A stretch of 64,000 nucleotides of DNA from Alphaproteobacteria bacterium. GTDB lineage: Bacteria > Pseudomonadota > Alphaproteobacteria > Puniceispirillales > Puniceispirillaceae. Location of the stretch: contig JADHOL010000003.1 of assembly GCA_016779005.1 (NCBI GenBank), positions 62,001 to 126,000 on the forward strand, given 5' to 3'. The notes beneath the pieces are model-generated. The model was not told the DNA's origin, did not search any database, and saw nothing but the letters and a program-made list of their open reading frames with translations. The translations under genes were made by a program, and so were the position numbers. This document shows, one piece after another, positions 46,898 through 58,070 of this stretch (its first letter is position 1; each line of letters opens with the position of its first letter).

Positions 46898-49033
46898 TCA
46901 CTTTCGTCTAGCAGGGCGTCTTCCAGAAGGAGGCTGAATGGGCGCATTAATTTCAGCTTTTAAGTTTGTATTTTGTGCTGATTTTGCCATCCCAGGCGCA
47001 TCTAGTCCAAGCTGTTTATTTTCAATACGTTTTAATTCATCCCGCAATCTTGCCGCTTCCTCGAATTCAAGATTTGCAGCAGCATCACGCATTTTTGTCT
47101 CAAGCTCTGCAATTATGGTTGGAATATCTTTTCCGTGCAAGCTTGCATCCTTGCTTCCAGCTTTTACAGTTACCCTATCTGCTTTTTCATAAACGGAATC
47201 TAGAATATCGGTAATATCCTTTTTGATTGTCTCAGGTGTGATGCCATTGGCCTTATTCCAAGCGGTTTGCTTATCGCGGCGTCTTTTAGTCTCATCAATG
47301 GCATATTGCATTGAATCTGTAATTCTATCTGCATATAAAATCACTCTGCCTTCTGCATTTCTTGCGGCTCTGCCAATGGTTTGTATCAGCGACGTTCTAG
47401 AGCGCAAATATCCCTCCTTGTCAGCATCTAATATACCAACCAAAGCGCATTCAGGTATATCAAGCCCCTCTCTCAACAAATTAATACCTATCAGCACATC
47501 AAACAGACCAAGCCTTAAGTCACGAATAATTTCAATTCGCTCTAATGTGTCCACATCTGAATGCACATATCGCACTTTAATACCTGCCTCATGCATATAT
47601 TCTGTCAGCGCCTCTGCCATTTTTTTAGTAAGGGTCGTTACCAAAACACGGGTTCCGTTAGCAGCCGCTTCTCTTGATTCAGCTATTATATCATCAACCT
47701 GCGTTTCAATTGGCCTTACAATACATTCAGGATCAATCAGCCCTGTTGGCCGAACTACTTGCTCAACAAAAACCCCTCCTGTTTGTTCTAACTCCCATTT
47801 TCCAGGGGTTGCAGAAACATGAATAGTCTGTGGCCTGAAATGCTCCCATTCTTCGAATTTTAAGGGCCTGTTATCAAGACAAGAGGGAAGCCTAAAACCA
47901 TATTCTGACAAGGTTGATTTACGGGCAAAATCCCCTTTATACATGGCTCCGATTTGAGGAACAGTAACATGACTTTCATCAACAATAAGAAGGGCATTTT
48001 CAGGCAAATATTCAAATAAGGTTGGGGGCGGCTCTCCTTGTTTTCTGCCTGACAGATATCTGGAATAATTTTCAATACCGTTACAACTGCCAGTTGCTTC
48101 AATCATTTCGAGATCAAATTGTGTTCTCTGCTCAATCCGTTGTGCCTCTAGTAATTTACTAGTTTCATTAAATTCCAATAATCTATCTTGCAACTCAGAG
48201 CCTATTAATTTTACAGCCTGTTGCAAGGTTGGTCTTGGGGTAACATAATGCGAATTTGCAAACACAATGATTTTATCCAAACTGGTTATTTTTTCACCGG
48301 TAAGAGGGTCAAACTCCCATATTTGTTCGATTTCGTCCCCAAACAGGGATATCCGCCATGCCCTATCCTCAAGGTGTGCTGGAAAAACCTCGATATTATC
48401 TCCCCTTACTCTAAATGTTCCCCTGACAAAGTTAAGATCGTTTCTTTTATATTGAAGCTCGGTTAATCGGCGAAGTAATTTTTGCCGCTCTATTTCGCCG
48501 CCAGTCTGAAGCGATAAGGTCATTTCAGAATAAGTCTCAACAGAGCCAATGCCATATATACATGATACGGACGCAACGATAATTACGTCATCACGTTCCA
48601 GCAAGGAGCGTGTCGCTGAGTGGCGAAGCCTGTCTATCTGCTCATTTATTGAAGATTCCTTTTCAATAAATAAATCTGAACGAGGAACATAAGCTTCTGG
48701 CTGATAATAATCATAATAAGAAACGAAATATTCTACAGCATTCTCTGGGAATAGCCCTTTCATCTCACCATATAATTGTGCAGCTAATGTTTTGTTCGGT
48801 GCCAAGATTAGAGCTGGTCTTTTGGATTGCTCAATAACATGTGCTATCGTAAAAGTCTTACCAGAGCCGGTAACCCCAAGCAAAACTTGATCCTTCTCAT
48901 TATCGGCAATTCCCTCCAGCAATGATGTTATCGCTTTGGGCTGATCGCCATTTGGTGCGAAATCAGACACAAGTTTAAAATCAGCAGGTTCGCGAGGTCT
49001 GTTTGGAGGCAATATATCCATCTGAGTATCCAT
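46898..49033 (-). CDS. uvrB: Excinuclease ABC subunit B
   Basis: DNA damage recognition helicase of nucleotide excision repair. Walker A GVTGSGKT near residue 53, then [13 protein letters not shown], the beta-hairpin region [15 protein letters not shown], helicase motifs including [10 protein letters not shown] and [25 protein letters not shown], and QTIGRAARN. The C-terminal UVR domain ([23 protein letters not shown]) binds UvrC or UvrA. The 711 residues are normal. It is convergent with the hydantoinase gene. Confidence 0.98.
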   Translation of the reverse strand: MDTQMDILPPNRPREPADFKLVSDFAPNGDQPKAITSLLEGIADNEKDQVLLGVTGSGKTFTIAHVIEQSKRPALILAPNKTLAAQLYGEMKGLFPENAVEYFVSYYDYYQPEAYVPRSDLFIEKESSINEQIDRLRHSATRSLLERDDVIIVASVSCIYGIGSVETYSEMTLSLQTGGEIERQKLLRRLTELQYKRNDLNFVRGTFRVRGDNIEVFPAHLEDRAWRISLFGDEIEQIWEFDPLTGEKITSLDKIIVFANSHYVTPRPTLQQAVKLIGSELQDRLLEFNETSKLLEAQRIEQRTQFDLEMIEATGSCNGIENYSRYLSGRKQGEPPPTLFEYLPENALLIVDESHVTVPQIGAMYKGDFARKSTLSEYGFRLPSCLDNRPLKFEEWEHFRPQTIHVSATPGKWELEQTGGVFVEQVVRPTGLIDPECIVRPIETQVDDIIAESREAAANGTRVLVTTLTKKMAEALTEYMHEAGIKVRYVHSDVDTLERIEIIRDLRLGLFDVLIGINLLREGLDIPECALVGILDADKEGYLRSRTSLIQTIGRAARNAEGRVILYADRITDSMQYAIDETKRRRDKQTAWNKANGITPETIKKDITDILDSVYEKADRVTVKAGSKDASLHGKDIPTIIAELETKMRDAAANLEFEEAARLRDELKRIENKQLGLDAPGMAKSAQNTNLKAEINAPIQPPSGRRPARRK

Positions 49034-49167
49034 GCCTATAACCTATGTCTTATAGTGAATTTTTGCTAGTGGGCTTGGGTAGAATTTTTGGTTTATATTA
49101 GAAGATGCGTTAATCATTCATTCCCAATTCAAATTGGTTAAAAATCTATGGACATCTAGCAGAATGA

Positions 49168-50412
<1,245 letters not shown>

Positions 50413-50490
50413 CCTTAACACTAATTCACACTGCTTTATTCTGGCTTATTTCGGTTTCAAGCCTGAAATAAATAAATAAAAGGAAACAGG

Positions 50491-51447
50491 ATGTACATTA
50501 AGCAAAAAAAATCATGGGAAATTTCCGAAAATGAGGCTACCTGCGAATCTCTTTATTTAAACAGGCGCAAATTACTTCAAGCAGCAGGTCTTGCAGGGGC
50601 TGGATTAATGATTGGCGGCACCCCCTCTTTTGCAACTCCTATTAGCGGCTTTCCGCCAATACGAAATTCTGAATATACCTTAGACAGAGCCCTTACCTCT
50701 GAGCAAGATGCAACCACCTATACAAATTTTTATGAATTTGGTTCCTCAAAAAACATCTGGCGGAAAGCTAAAAAACTTAGCACAGACCCATGGCTTGTTA
50801 CAATTGATGGGCTTGTTGACTACCCCATTCAAATTGATGCAAGCGAGCTTGTTAAAAAGCTTGGCGGCATGGAAGAGCGATTATATCGACATCGTTGTGT
50901 AGAGGCATGGTCAATGGCTGTACCTTGGTCTGGCTTCTCCCTCTCAAACCTCGTTAAATTTGCCAGCCCAAAATCAGACGCAAAATATATTCGCATGGAA
51001 ACTTTTTTTGACCCTGATGTTGCACCAGGTCAAAAACAAAGCTGGTACCCATGGCCATATGTCGAAGGATTGACCCTTAATGAAGCTAAAAACGAGCTTG
51101 CCTTCCTTGCGGTAGGGCTATACGGAAAAGCTATGCAAAATCAGAATGGAGCCCCCATTAGATTAGTGGTTCCTTGGAAATACGGTTTTAAATCCATTAA
51201 ATCCATTACGCGCTTTACCTTTACAAATGAGCGTCCTGTTAGTTTCTGGGAAGAGTTGAGCCCAAAAGAATATGGTTTCTGGGCCAATGTAAGCCCGTGG
51301 GTTCCACATCCTAGATGGCCTCAAGATAGAGAGCGTGTATTAGGGGGCGGTTATGTTAAAACACAGCTTTATAATGGATATGAAGAAGAGGTCAGCTACC
51401 TTTATAAAGATAAATATACAGACGATAAAAGAGAGCTTTTTTACTAA
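50491..51447 (+). CDS. msrP: Protein-methionine-sulfoxide reductase catalytic subunit MsrP
   Basis: Periplasmic molybdopterin protein that repairs oxidised methionine in envelope proteins. A Tat signal begins NRRKLLQAAGLAGAGLMI (twin-arginine NRRK), with cleavage before TPISGFP-like sequence. The molybdopterin domain has the cofactor Cys in RHRCVEAWSMAVPWSGF and KYGFKSIKSI. The 318 residues match YedY. The membrane partner MsrQ (YedZ) is not adjacent, so it must lie elsewhere or be absent. A hairpin terminator follows shared with the convergent porin. Confidence 0.93.
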   Translation: MYIKQKKSWEISENEATCESLYLNRRKLLQAAGLAGAGLMIGGTPSFATPISGFPPIRNSEYTLDRALTSEQDATTYTNFYEFGSSKNIWRKAKKLSTDPWLVTIDGLVDYPIQIDASELVKKLGGMEERLYRHRCVEAWSMAVPWSGFSLSNLVKFASPKSDAKYIRMETFFDPDVAPGQKQSWYPWPYVEGLTLNEAKNELAFLAVGLYGKAMQNQNGAPIRLVVPWKYGFKSIKSITRFTFTNERPVSFWEELSPKEYGFWANVSPWVPHPRWPQDRERVLGGGYVKTQLYNGYEEEVSYLYKDKYTDDKRELFY

Positions 51448-51455
51448 GTAAAAAC

Positions 51456-51485
51456 AAAGGCCACCTGATAGTTCAGATGGCCTTT
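51456..51485. terminator. Bidirectional terminator between msrP and porin
   Basis: A stem AAAGGCCA-x-CTGA (51456-51468) with TCAG-x-TGGCCTTT (51473-51485), 12 pairs with one mismatch and a 4-nt loop. On the minus strand GTTTTTAC follows, giving a T run for the porin; it begins 9 bp after the msrP stop, so it also serves that gene. Confidence 0.82.
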
Positions 51486-51518
51486 ATATTAAGATTATCT
51501 CAAAGTAGCAAAATCAAA

Positions 51519-52559
51519 TTAGAATGATGCCTTCAAGAAGAATGTTGTATAAGTACCATCATTATCAGCATTTGGAGTGTCAGCAACCGTTACATCCATT
51601 GACTGCTATGTAATGCCTGTTTGTAAACCAGTAGCAATTGTATATGTAAGTGATGCACCCATTTCACTATATTCGTCATCATTCTGATTGTCATCTGCTG
51701 TTAGGTAAGATGCTGCAAGCTTTACAGAATCAGATGCAGAATAAGAAATACCAACAGATGTGTTGCTTACATCTACGTCAGATGTATCCAATGTTGCATC
51801 CTGCTCAAGATCGTTTGCTGCAACAGTAAAGCTAATCTTGTCTGTTGATAATGTAAAACCGAATGAAGTAGCACTTGCATCAGCACTTGTGTTATCGTCA
51901 TCATTCGCTTTACCAGCAGTTCTCAAACCAGCACCAAGTTCAATATCAAGGCCACCAGCTGTTGTTGAATAGCTAAAACAAGCCTCAGTAGTGTCTGAGC
52001 TAGATGCGCTACCACCATCATCATAAGAAATACCTAGAACAAAACCGCTATAATTAGGTGAGGTATAGGTAAGGGTGTTATGATCTGATTTATTTAACCA
52101 ATGATCATCCATCAAAGTTGATGATACGCCTGCCGCTGCTGCTGATAGAGTAAATCTATCATAAAGCACATCTGTTCCATCTACAGCATAGTTATCACCT
52201 GCTGTTGAATCACCAGTGCGGATACTACCCCAGTCACCACCTAGAGAGAATTCATAACCATCATTATCAAGACCATTATCAACACCATCATGGTTCAATG
52301 CGATAGCACTTTCAACACCAATTGACAGTCCACTATCTGTCACACCATTGTAAGCAACACTTAGATTGGTTTGAGTTTCAGTCTTGGAATTATTTGCACC
52401 ACCCATATCATCTGCACCATTAGACCATGTATGATATACAAATTTACCACTGCCAGGGATAGTAATACCCTTCTCAACGTGGGACATAGTTTCGGCTACT
52501 GCTGCATTTGTTAAACCAAATGCGACAAGAGCAGTTGTTGTTAATAAAATTTTACGCAT
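51519..52559 (-). pseudogene. Outer-membrane porin (Porin_4 type) with in-frame amber codon near the C-terminus
   Basis: From the ATG at 52559 (GGAGG 6 bp upstream) a signal peptide (ILLTTTALVAFGLTNAAVA) leads into an Asp/Asn-rich beta-barrel. It has motifs such as YEFSLGGDWGSIRTGDS and YTSPNYSGFVLGISYDD, alphaproteobacterial Porin_4 style. The frame stops at TAG (51606-51608) after about 317 codons. Continuing past it in the same frame gives 28 more codons ending TYTTFFLKASF and TAA (51519-51521). FFLKASF with a terminal Phe is the outer-membrane assembly signal of porins, so the amber interrupts a gene that otherwise reads to the proper end. It may be a pseudogene, a sequencing error or a read-through gene. 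Confidence 0.75.
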
Positions 52560-52869
52560 AATACGCCTCCGAAAAAAGTTGATTTTCGGCAGCACCGTCT
52601 TTTGCCATTCATTCTTAGTAAGTGAAGTCAAGCTAGAGGCGTTAATATTTTGGATATATGCGGTTTTTGTGTTTTTTAATAGCTTTAGGTATTTAGCTGT
52701 TGCAAAAATACAACAGTTTGGTTTTTGCTAAATTGCTATATTCTGGCAAGTTCTGGATTCTGACCCTATCGAGTAAGCACTATCGAGCGAGTAAGCACTA
52801 TCGAGCTGTAGATATAAAGCTGGCACTATCTGATAACAGATGGGCTGGCAACAGACTCGCTATATTAAC
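52560..52869. other. Intergenic region upstream of porin, with short repeats
   Basis: 310 bp without a gene. It holds the porin 5' untranslated region and, at 52766-52805, a repeated CTATCGAG(CG)AGTAAGCA unit: a 14-bp copy, an 18-bp copy and a partial third. A 6-bp inverted repeat CTGTTG/CAACAG with an A/T loop lies at 52697-52716 and is followed on + by T-rich sequence. I see no transporter-regulator operator I can name. Confidence 0.5.
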
Positions 52870-54054
52870 CTAATAATTAATAACGATTTCGATTCTTCTA
52901 TTTTTAGCACGACCTGCCGCTGTATCATTAGGCTCAATTGGTTGCGACTCACCAAAGCTAACGGCCTGCATCCTATCGGCAGTAACAAGGGCGGTTGCTT
53001 CTATCGACTGAACAACACTTGAGGCACGAGCAGCAGCCAAATCCCAATTATCCCGAAATCTGGAGCCAAATATTAACGGCACATTATCAGTATGTCCTGA
53101 CACATCTATCATGCTTGTGCCATCTGCACTAACCGTTGCGATTTGAGACATTATCTGCTTTGCTTCATCGGTAAGCTCTGCCGACCCTGATGGAAACGCT
53201 CCGCCAGACCCAACGGTTACAATTACCTTATCATCAATTCGCTCAACAGCGACAAGCCCCTGATCTATTTCCTGTTTTAAAGCGACCTGCAAAGCTTGTT
53301 CTGCTAGCTCTGCTTTTTGTTCTTTTTCTTGCTGTTGCGCGCCATCAATATCGCTATCAGATGTTTGTGTATTCTCTGCTGAGCGCTGGGCTGCTAATGC
53401 TAATTTCTCGAGTTTTTCCTCTAGACCACCAAACAGAATTTCTTGATCTGCTTTGCCTGTAGCCTGTTTTACCTCTTCAATCGCATCCAACGTTTCCTGT
53501 AGCATCTGTGGCAAGTTTTCATCTGTATCTGATTTAAAATTAACAACTACATTCTCGCCAAGGGATTGAATTTCAACATCCCCCCGGTCTATTGCCGATT
53601 GTAATTGGGCGGCTAGTTCTGCTGTTTCTAGCATTTTGCCAGCACCATCACCCTCGCCGCCAGCCTCACCGCCTTCAGCGCCTTCGCCCTGTTCCACTTT
53701 TGTCTCAACTTCTGGCTTTAGTGTTTCCGTGGTTTGCTGGGTTATTTCCTTAATAAGTGCAGGGTCAGGAGATGGGCTGAAATTCAATGAAAGTACGGTC
53801 GTACCCTTGGGTGGTTCCATAACAGGAACAACACGCTGTACCCCAAACGCATTTTTAAGAGAACCTGAAATTTGCTTAAATTTAGGGACGTTAAATTCCG
53901 CAAACGACAAAATCAGAACAAAGAAAGCCATTAGAAGTGTCGCCATATCCGCAAATGTAGCCATCCATGCAGGCGCTCCTACAGGGGGGCATTTGGGACA
54001 TTCCTCTTCTTCTTCTTCTTCAATCTCTTCCTCTTTTTCAGCGGCTTCTGCCAT
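52870..54054 (-). CDS. pomB: Flagellar stator protein PomB/MotB (sodium-type)
   Basis: Peptidoglycan-anchored stator subunit that, with PomA, converts ion flow to flagellar torque. The N-terminus is an acidic lead followed by CPKCPPVGAPAWMATFADM and LLMAFFVLILSFAEFNVPKF, closely matching PomB (its CPPPG...FADLMSLLMCFF and KFKQIAGSMKFAFGVQ). The essential Asp is in TFADM. A long Glu/Gln linker of about 190 residues leads to an OmpA domain (DVSGHTDNVPLIFGSRFRDN, then AKNRRIEIVINY). The 394 residues exceed the Vibrio protein because of the linker. It pairs with PomA 57 bp upstream. Confidence 0.93.
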   Translation of the reverse strand: MAEAAEKEEEIEEEEEEECPKCPPVGAPAWMATFADMATLLMAFFVLILSFAEFNVPKFKQISGSLKNAFGVQRVVPVMEPPKGTTVLSLNFSPSPDPALIKEITQQTTETLKPEVETKVEQGEGAEGGEAGGEGDGAGKMLETAELAAQLQSAIDRGDVEIQSLGENVVVNFKSDTDENLPQMLQETLDAIEEVKQATGKADQEILFGGLEEKLEKLALAAQRSAENTQTSDSDIDGAQQQEKEQKAELAEQALQVALKQEIDQGLVAVERIDDKVIVTVGSGGAFPSGSAELTDEAKQIMSQIATVSADGTSMIDVSGHTDNVPLIFGSRFRDNWDLAAARASSVVQSIEATALVTADRMQAVSFGESQPIEPNDTAAGRAKNRRIEIVINY

Positions 54055-54110
54055 GCTATCCTCGCGTAATCAGACTTATCATCACCCTGTTATATAGTAT
54101 CCAACGGCTG

Positions 54111-54872
54111 TTAAGCTGCTTCCAGCGCCTCTTGTACTTTCGGCGATAGATTTGCTGCCATAATATCTTGGATGTTTCTTGGCGACTCACCACGGGAGAT
54201 ATTCCGTAAGCCAAGAACCACCATTTCACGATAAACCACTTCGTAAGCGGTATAATTCTCCAATTTTGTTACCATCGGCCCAAAAATCACGTTTGCGATA
54301 AACGCACCATATAACGTGGTCAAAAGTGCAACCGCCATCGCAGGTCCAATCGCTTTTGGATCTGCCATATTTCCAAGCATCAACACCAATCCAATAAGCG
54401 TTCCAATCATGCCCATTGCTGGCGCTGTATCCACCCATGCTTTCACAACACCTTGGCTAGATTCATGCCGGATTTTCATGGCTTTTATTTCTTGGTTTAA
54501 TTGCGTGGTCAGCTTGCCTTCATCGGCGCCATCAACAAGCATTTGCAACCCTTTGGCAAAAAACTTATCTGGCACGTCCTGTCCCTCAAGTGCCATCATA
54601 CCGTCCTTACGCGCAATACCAGCTAATTCTACCATGCGTGTAATTAAGTCTTCCTGCTTTCCAAGCCCTGGCATAAATGTTTTTGCCATCGCCCCGAAAC
54701 TTCCAAGGAAAACCCCCATAGGAGCCATATACATAACGGCAAAAAATGTGCCGCCAAACACAATAAGTACAGATGGCGCATTCCAAAACGGACCCACACC
54801 TCCACCACTAATCATGGCGTAGATGATCATTCCTATAGCGCCTAGAAGTCCAATAAGCGAAGCTAAATCCAT
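54111..54872 (-). CDS. pomA: Flagellar stator protein PomA/MotA (sodium-type)
   Basis: Four-helix stator channel subunit. It starts MDLASLIGLLGAIGMIIYAM, the PomA-type N-terminus, then VLIVFGGTFFAVMYMAP. The cytoplasmic loop holds the charged residues that contact FliG, followed by SSQGVVKAWVDTAPAMGMIGTLIGLVLML and PAMAVALLTTLYGAFIAN. The 253 residues are typical. Likely sodium coupling rests on similarity to PomA. No other flagellar genes are in the window, so the stator is encoded apart from the flagellar cluster. Confidence 0.94.
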   Translation of the reverse strand: MDLASLIGLLGAIGMIIYAMISGGGVGPFWNAPSVLIVFGGTFFAVMYMAPMGVFLGSFGAMAKTFMPGLGKQEDLITRMVELAGIARKDGMMALEGQDVPDKFFAKGLQMLVDGADEGKLTTQLNQEIKAMKIRHESSQGVVKAWVDTAPAMGMIGTLIGLVLMLGNMADPKAIGPAMAVALLTTLYGAFIANVIFGPMVTKLENYTAYEVVYREMVVLGLRNISRGESPRNIQDIMAANLSPKVQEALEAA

Positions 54873-55026
54873 AATAAAAAAACCAACCTAATTTGAATAA
54901 TTTGGTACTAAAGTTGCAAGTTTGATACCAAGTTTCGACATACACACCAATTTTTGATATCGTGTATAATTACGACTTAGAATATAATTTATTAGATTAT
55001 GGTAATTTTTTGGAAAGGATGCAAGT

Positions 55027-55524
55027 ATGCCCGTTTTCTGCACAATAAAATTAATCTTCAGGTTAATAGGCATTTTGTGCTCGATTTTAGCAATAACGCC
55101 TGCACTTGCCAATAATGCTCAATTTATAGCCAAGGATCATATTGTCATTGACCTGAAATCTGGAGTGGAATGGCTTAGATGCAGCGTTGGCCAGCGATGG
55201 AATGGTACGCAATGTGTGGGTGACATAATCAAACTCAATCAGGAAATGTCTGTTCAGGCTATTAATCTTGCAGATGAACAATTGGGCGGAAACTGGCGCC
55301 TTCCAACACGTGAAGAGTTAGAAAACATCGTCTGCCATCAATGTAGCCAGCCCAAAATAGATGCATCGATTTTTCCCAACACACCTGCAGAGCCATTTTG
55401 GACAGGAGAGCAGAATAAATATTCCCCGCGTCATGTATGGTCTGTCAATTTTTTCACAGGTCATACATATGGCAGGTTTATGCCATTCCAAGATTTGGTG
55501 ATTAGGCTTGTTCGGGACCGTTAG
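55027..55524 (+). CDS. DUF1566 (Lcl C-terminal-like) secreted protein
   Basis: 165 residues. A signal peptide (LIFRLIGILCSILAITPALA) precedes a DUF1566 domain with VEWLRCSVGQRWNGTQCVG, NWRLPTREELENIVCHQC and WSVNFFTGHTYGRFM. The paired cysteines suggest an exported disulfide-bonded fold. DUF1566 domains occur in surface and flagellar-associated proteins, but no role is shown here. A GGAAAGGA ribosome site precedes the ATG. The 3' end overlaps a minus-strand gene by 23 bp. Confidence 0.82.
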   Translation: MPVFCTIKLIFRLIGILCSILAITPALANNAQFIAKDHIVIDLKSGVEWLRCSVGQRWNGTQCVGDIIKLNQEMSVQAINLADEQLGGNWRLPTREELENIVCHQCSQPKIDASIFPNTPAEPFWTGEQNKYSPRHVWSVNFFTGHTYGRFMPFQDLVIRLVRDR

Positions 55525-55765
55525 CGTTATCTTTCGATTTATCCAACAACCAAAAAGAAAATTTTATTAAGAATAGCAACCCACCAGCTATCCAGATTGC
55601 AGCGGCGATTCCCTCAGCAGTCACCATGCTCAAAAAACGCAAATTATCCCCGCCTACCAAGCCCAATATTACAATAAACATCGTAGCTATGATAAACATT
55701 CTAATTATTCTGCAACGTTTACAGCCTACTCCTCTTTGCGCCGTATTTCTAGCTGAGGTAATCAT
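55502..55765 (-). CDS. Small protein with two predicted membrane helices
   Basis: 87 residues. Two hydrophobic segments (about residues 22-40, IIRMFIIATMFIVILGLVGG, and 53-72, IAAAIWIAGGLLFLIKFSFW) flank a short loop; the N-terminus is basic with two Cys (CKRC). No family is recognised. It overlaps the DUF1566 gene tail-to-tail by 23 bp. Support is limited to length and hydrophobic pattern. Confidence 0.55.
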   Translation of the reverse strand: MITSARNTAQRGVGCKRCRIIRMFIIATMFIVILGLVGGDNLRFLSMVTAEGIAAAIWIAGGLLFLIKFSFWLLDKSKDNANGPEQA

Positions 55766-56051
55766 ATAACAACCCTAATTATCCCTGTTCTTCAATTATA
55801 GACGCTTAAAGTAGACTAAATTTTCTAACCTATCAGTATCACAAATCAAATTCCGTGCCAAATCGCATTATTATAGCAAAATAGAATGTCTATTATTTGA
55901 CATGCATAAATTCATGCTGGAAGTAAATAATATAACAAACTGTTTTATTTGTATTTTTTTGTCAAAAAACCAACTATAGGCAACGTCAAATTAAGATTTT
56001 GCTATTTAATATATTACTTATTTAAAGTGGTTGCATCAACAGGAGGTTCCT

Positions 56052-57578
56052 ATGCAACTTATGCCATCATTAGGTCAAAGACAAAAACAATCACTGGTCA
56101 TGACACCTCAATTGCAGCAAGCGATAAAGCTGTTGCAGATGACGAATCTGGATATAAAAAACTATCTGGAAAATCAGGTTCTTGAAAATCCTTTTCTGGA
56201 GGTGCACTCGCAGGAAACACTCCTCCAATCGCTTCCATCTTCGCAAAATTCTCCAACCTCTGACACCCCACCCGAAAATCAGCCAAAAAATCAGCCCGAA
56301 ATTCAACCAGAAATTCAACCAGTAGATTCTACCTCCGCCGCTGTGAGTAATGATCCAACAGAACATGCAGATTTTGATAATCGCTACAGCTCATCCTCCT
56401 TAGATTTAGGAAATAGCCAACCCAAAAACCATGTTGCTGATTCTAATTGGGATGACATTATGTCAAATGTGGCAGGGCAACCCGATAATTTAAACACACA
56501 TATACTACGCCAAATTGATCTCAATATTAAGGATACACGTGAAAAATTCATCGCCTGTATGCTTGCTAATGCAATAGAGGCATCAGGCTGGCTTGGTCAA
56601 TCTTGCTCTGAAATTGCCTCTCACTGTAATTGCGAGGTGGAACAGATAGAAATAGTTTTAACTAAGCTACAAACTTTTGAGCCCGCAGGTATATTTGCAA
56701 GAACCTTATCAGAGTGCCTGACATTGCAGGCAAAAGAACAGGGAAGTTATGATACCATAATGGCAACTATTCTTGAAAATCTTGAATTGCTTGGTAAGGG
56801 AGAGCTCGCAATCTTGGCAAGAAAGGCACATGCAGAAATAGCAGATATCGCCAAAAGATTACAGATAATCAGGAGCTTTAATCCAAAACCAACGGCCTCG
56901 TTTGAGGCTGAATATCTAGCGGTAAATGCGCCAGACATTATTGTGCGTGAAAGCTCTGATGGATTGGTTGTAGATCTTAATCGCTCCACCTTGCCTTCTC
57001 TTGTTATTAATGAAGCATATGTAAACGAAATAAATAAAGGTGCGAGGAACAGGCAAGATGAGGAGATAAAATCGTTTACGTCTGATTCAGTTGGCTCGGC
57101 ACGCTGGCTAAAGCGCTCGCTTGAGCAACGTAATAATACCACATTAAAAATCGCAGGCGAAATCGTTAATCAGCAATCAGACTTTTTTAAAGAAGGTTTG
57201 TCTGGCTTAAAGCCCCTTTCTCTAAAAGATGTTGCAACAGCTGTAAATATGCATGAAAGTACGGTTAGCCGAGTTACAAGTGGGCTCCTTATGGCAACTC
57301 CAAAGGGATGTTTTACACTAAAATCTTTCTTTAGTGTATCCATTGCTGCAACAGAATCTGGCGATGGAACGGCGGCGGCGGCGGTTCGCGATTTAATCAA
57401 GACAATTATTTCAAATGAATTACCAAAAAAGCCATTAAGCGATGATGCAATAGCAGCCTTAGTCAGTGAAAAAGGCATTAAGCTTGCACGTCGAACAGTT
57501 GCAAAATACAGAGAAATGATGCGCATACCATCTTCATCAGAGCGCAGGCGCCAAGCAAAATTAAATATGGCTATCTGA
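56052..57578 (+). CDS. rpoN: RNA polymerase sigma-54 factor
   Basis: Sigma-54 directs activator-dependent transcription, such as flagellar and nitrogen genes. The start ATG at 56052 has AGGAGG 5 bp upstream (the frame opens 21 bp earlier). Region I is MQLMPSLGQRQKQSLVMTPQ, LQQAIKLLQMTNLDI and then NPFLEV. The core-binding region follows a low-complexity Pro/Gln linker that contains a 12-bp duplication (56295-56318). The helix-turn-helix is SLKDVATAVNMHESTVSRVT, and the RpoN box is ARRTVAKYREMMRIPSS. The 508 residues are normal. The usual downstream hpf/raiA and ptsN genes are absent. An intergenic stretch with repeats follows instead. Confidence 0.97.
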   Translation: MQLMPSLGQRQKQSLVMTPQLQQAIKLLQMTNLDIKNYLENQVLENPFLEVHSQETLLQSLPSSQNSPTSDTPPENQPKNQPEIQPEIQPVDSTSAAVSNDPTEHADFDNRYSSSSLDLGNSQPKNHVADSNWDDIMSNVAGQPDNLNTHILRQIDLNIKDTREKFIACMLANAIEASGWLGQSCSEIASHCNCEVEQIEIVLTKLQTFEPAGIFARTLSECLTLQAKEQGSYDTIMATILENLELLGKGELAILARKAHAEIADIAKRLQIIRSFNPKPTASFEAEYLAVNAPDIIVRESSDGLVVDLNRSTLPSLVINEAYVNEINKGARNRQDEEIKSFTSDSVGSARWLKRSLEQRNNTTLKIAGEIVNQQSDFFKEGLSGLKPLSLKDVATAVNMHESTVSRVTSGLLMATPKGCFTLKSFFSVSIAATESGDGTAAAAVRDLIKTIISNELPKKPLSDDAIAALVSEKGIKLARRTVAKYREMMRIPSSSERRRQAKLNMAI

Positions 57579-57848
57579 ATTTAAATTATCATAATAAGGT
57601 TGAATTTGAGTTTTCACTTGTAAAAGCGTAAATAGAATTAGGGCTTAACATACCCGAAATTAATGCCCAAAATTAATGCCAGGGAACTTAGGCCAGGGAA
57701 TTAATGCCAAGGGGTGAATGCCTAGAGATTTTTTCGCAAAATAAATTCTAAAACCCCAACTCTACAAATTAGATTTGTAAATATAAAAAAACCGAGCGAA
57801 GCAATTTTAGCTTGTACGAAACTGGGCTTTTTGAATAACCCTTATTTC
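57579..57848. repeat. Intergenic region with AATTAATGCC-type repeats
   Basis: 270 bp without a gene. At about 57655-57725 a 10-bp unit AATTAATGCC appears three times with intervening CCAGGGAA and TTAGGCCAGGG variants, so the region looks like decayed tandem duplication. An A-rich and then GC-containing stretch follows at 57787-57835, resembling a weak terminator, but I cannot draw a clean stem. Confidence 0.5.
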
Positions 57849-58070
57849 TTATCCAAAAATCGGTTCTGATTGCGTCCAAGGTGCCAAGAAGGGCGCGATA
57901 GAAACTTGCGTTGATGATTCTTCATTATCCTCATCATCGAACCGTACTAACTCAATCCCCATAAGCGCAGGCTCTGTATTCAAAATAGTACGATCTGTTT
58001 TAGAATTTTTTTTATGGTTTTCTGGTTTATGGTTTGCTGAAATTATAATTCCCTGTAATTGGCTTTGCAT
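57849..58070 (-). CDS. Small protein of unknown function
   Basis: 73 residues starting MQSQLQGIIISANHKPENHKK, with a central hydrophobic-acidic stretch (LMGIELVRFDDEDNEESS) and a C-terminal aromatic end. A weak AGGGAAA site precedes the ATG. No family is recognised; I found no domain, membrane segment or signal peptide. It could be real or a chance frame in AT-rich DNA. Confidence 0.4.
   Translation of the reverse strand: MQSQLQGIIISANHKPENHKKNSKTDRTILNTEPALMGIELVRFDDEDNEESSTQVSIAPFLAPWTQSEPIFG

Noticed and set aside
47223-47822. A 199-codon plus-strand open frame opposite uvrB
   Set aside because: Antisense shadow of a well-conserved gene with no recognisable protein features.
51606-51608. 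Reassigned TAG codon in this genome
   Set aside because: serA and tkt, among others, end naturally in TAG, so TAG is an ordinary stop here. The porin amber must be local.
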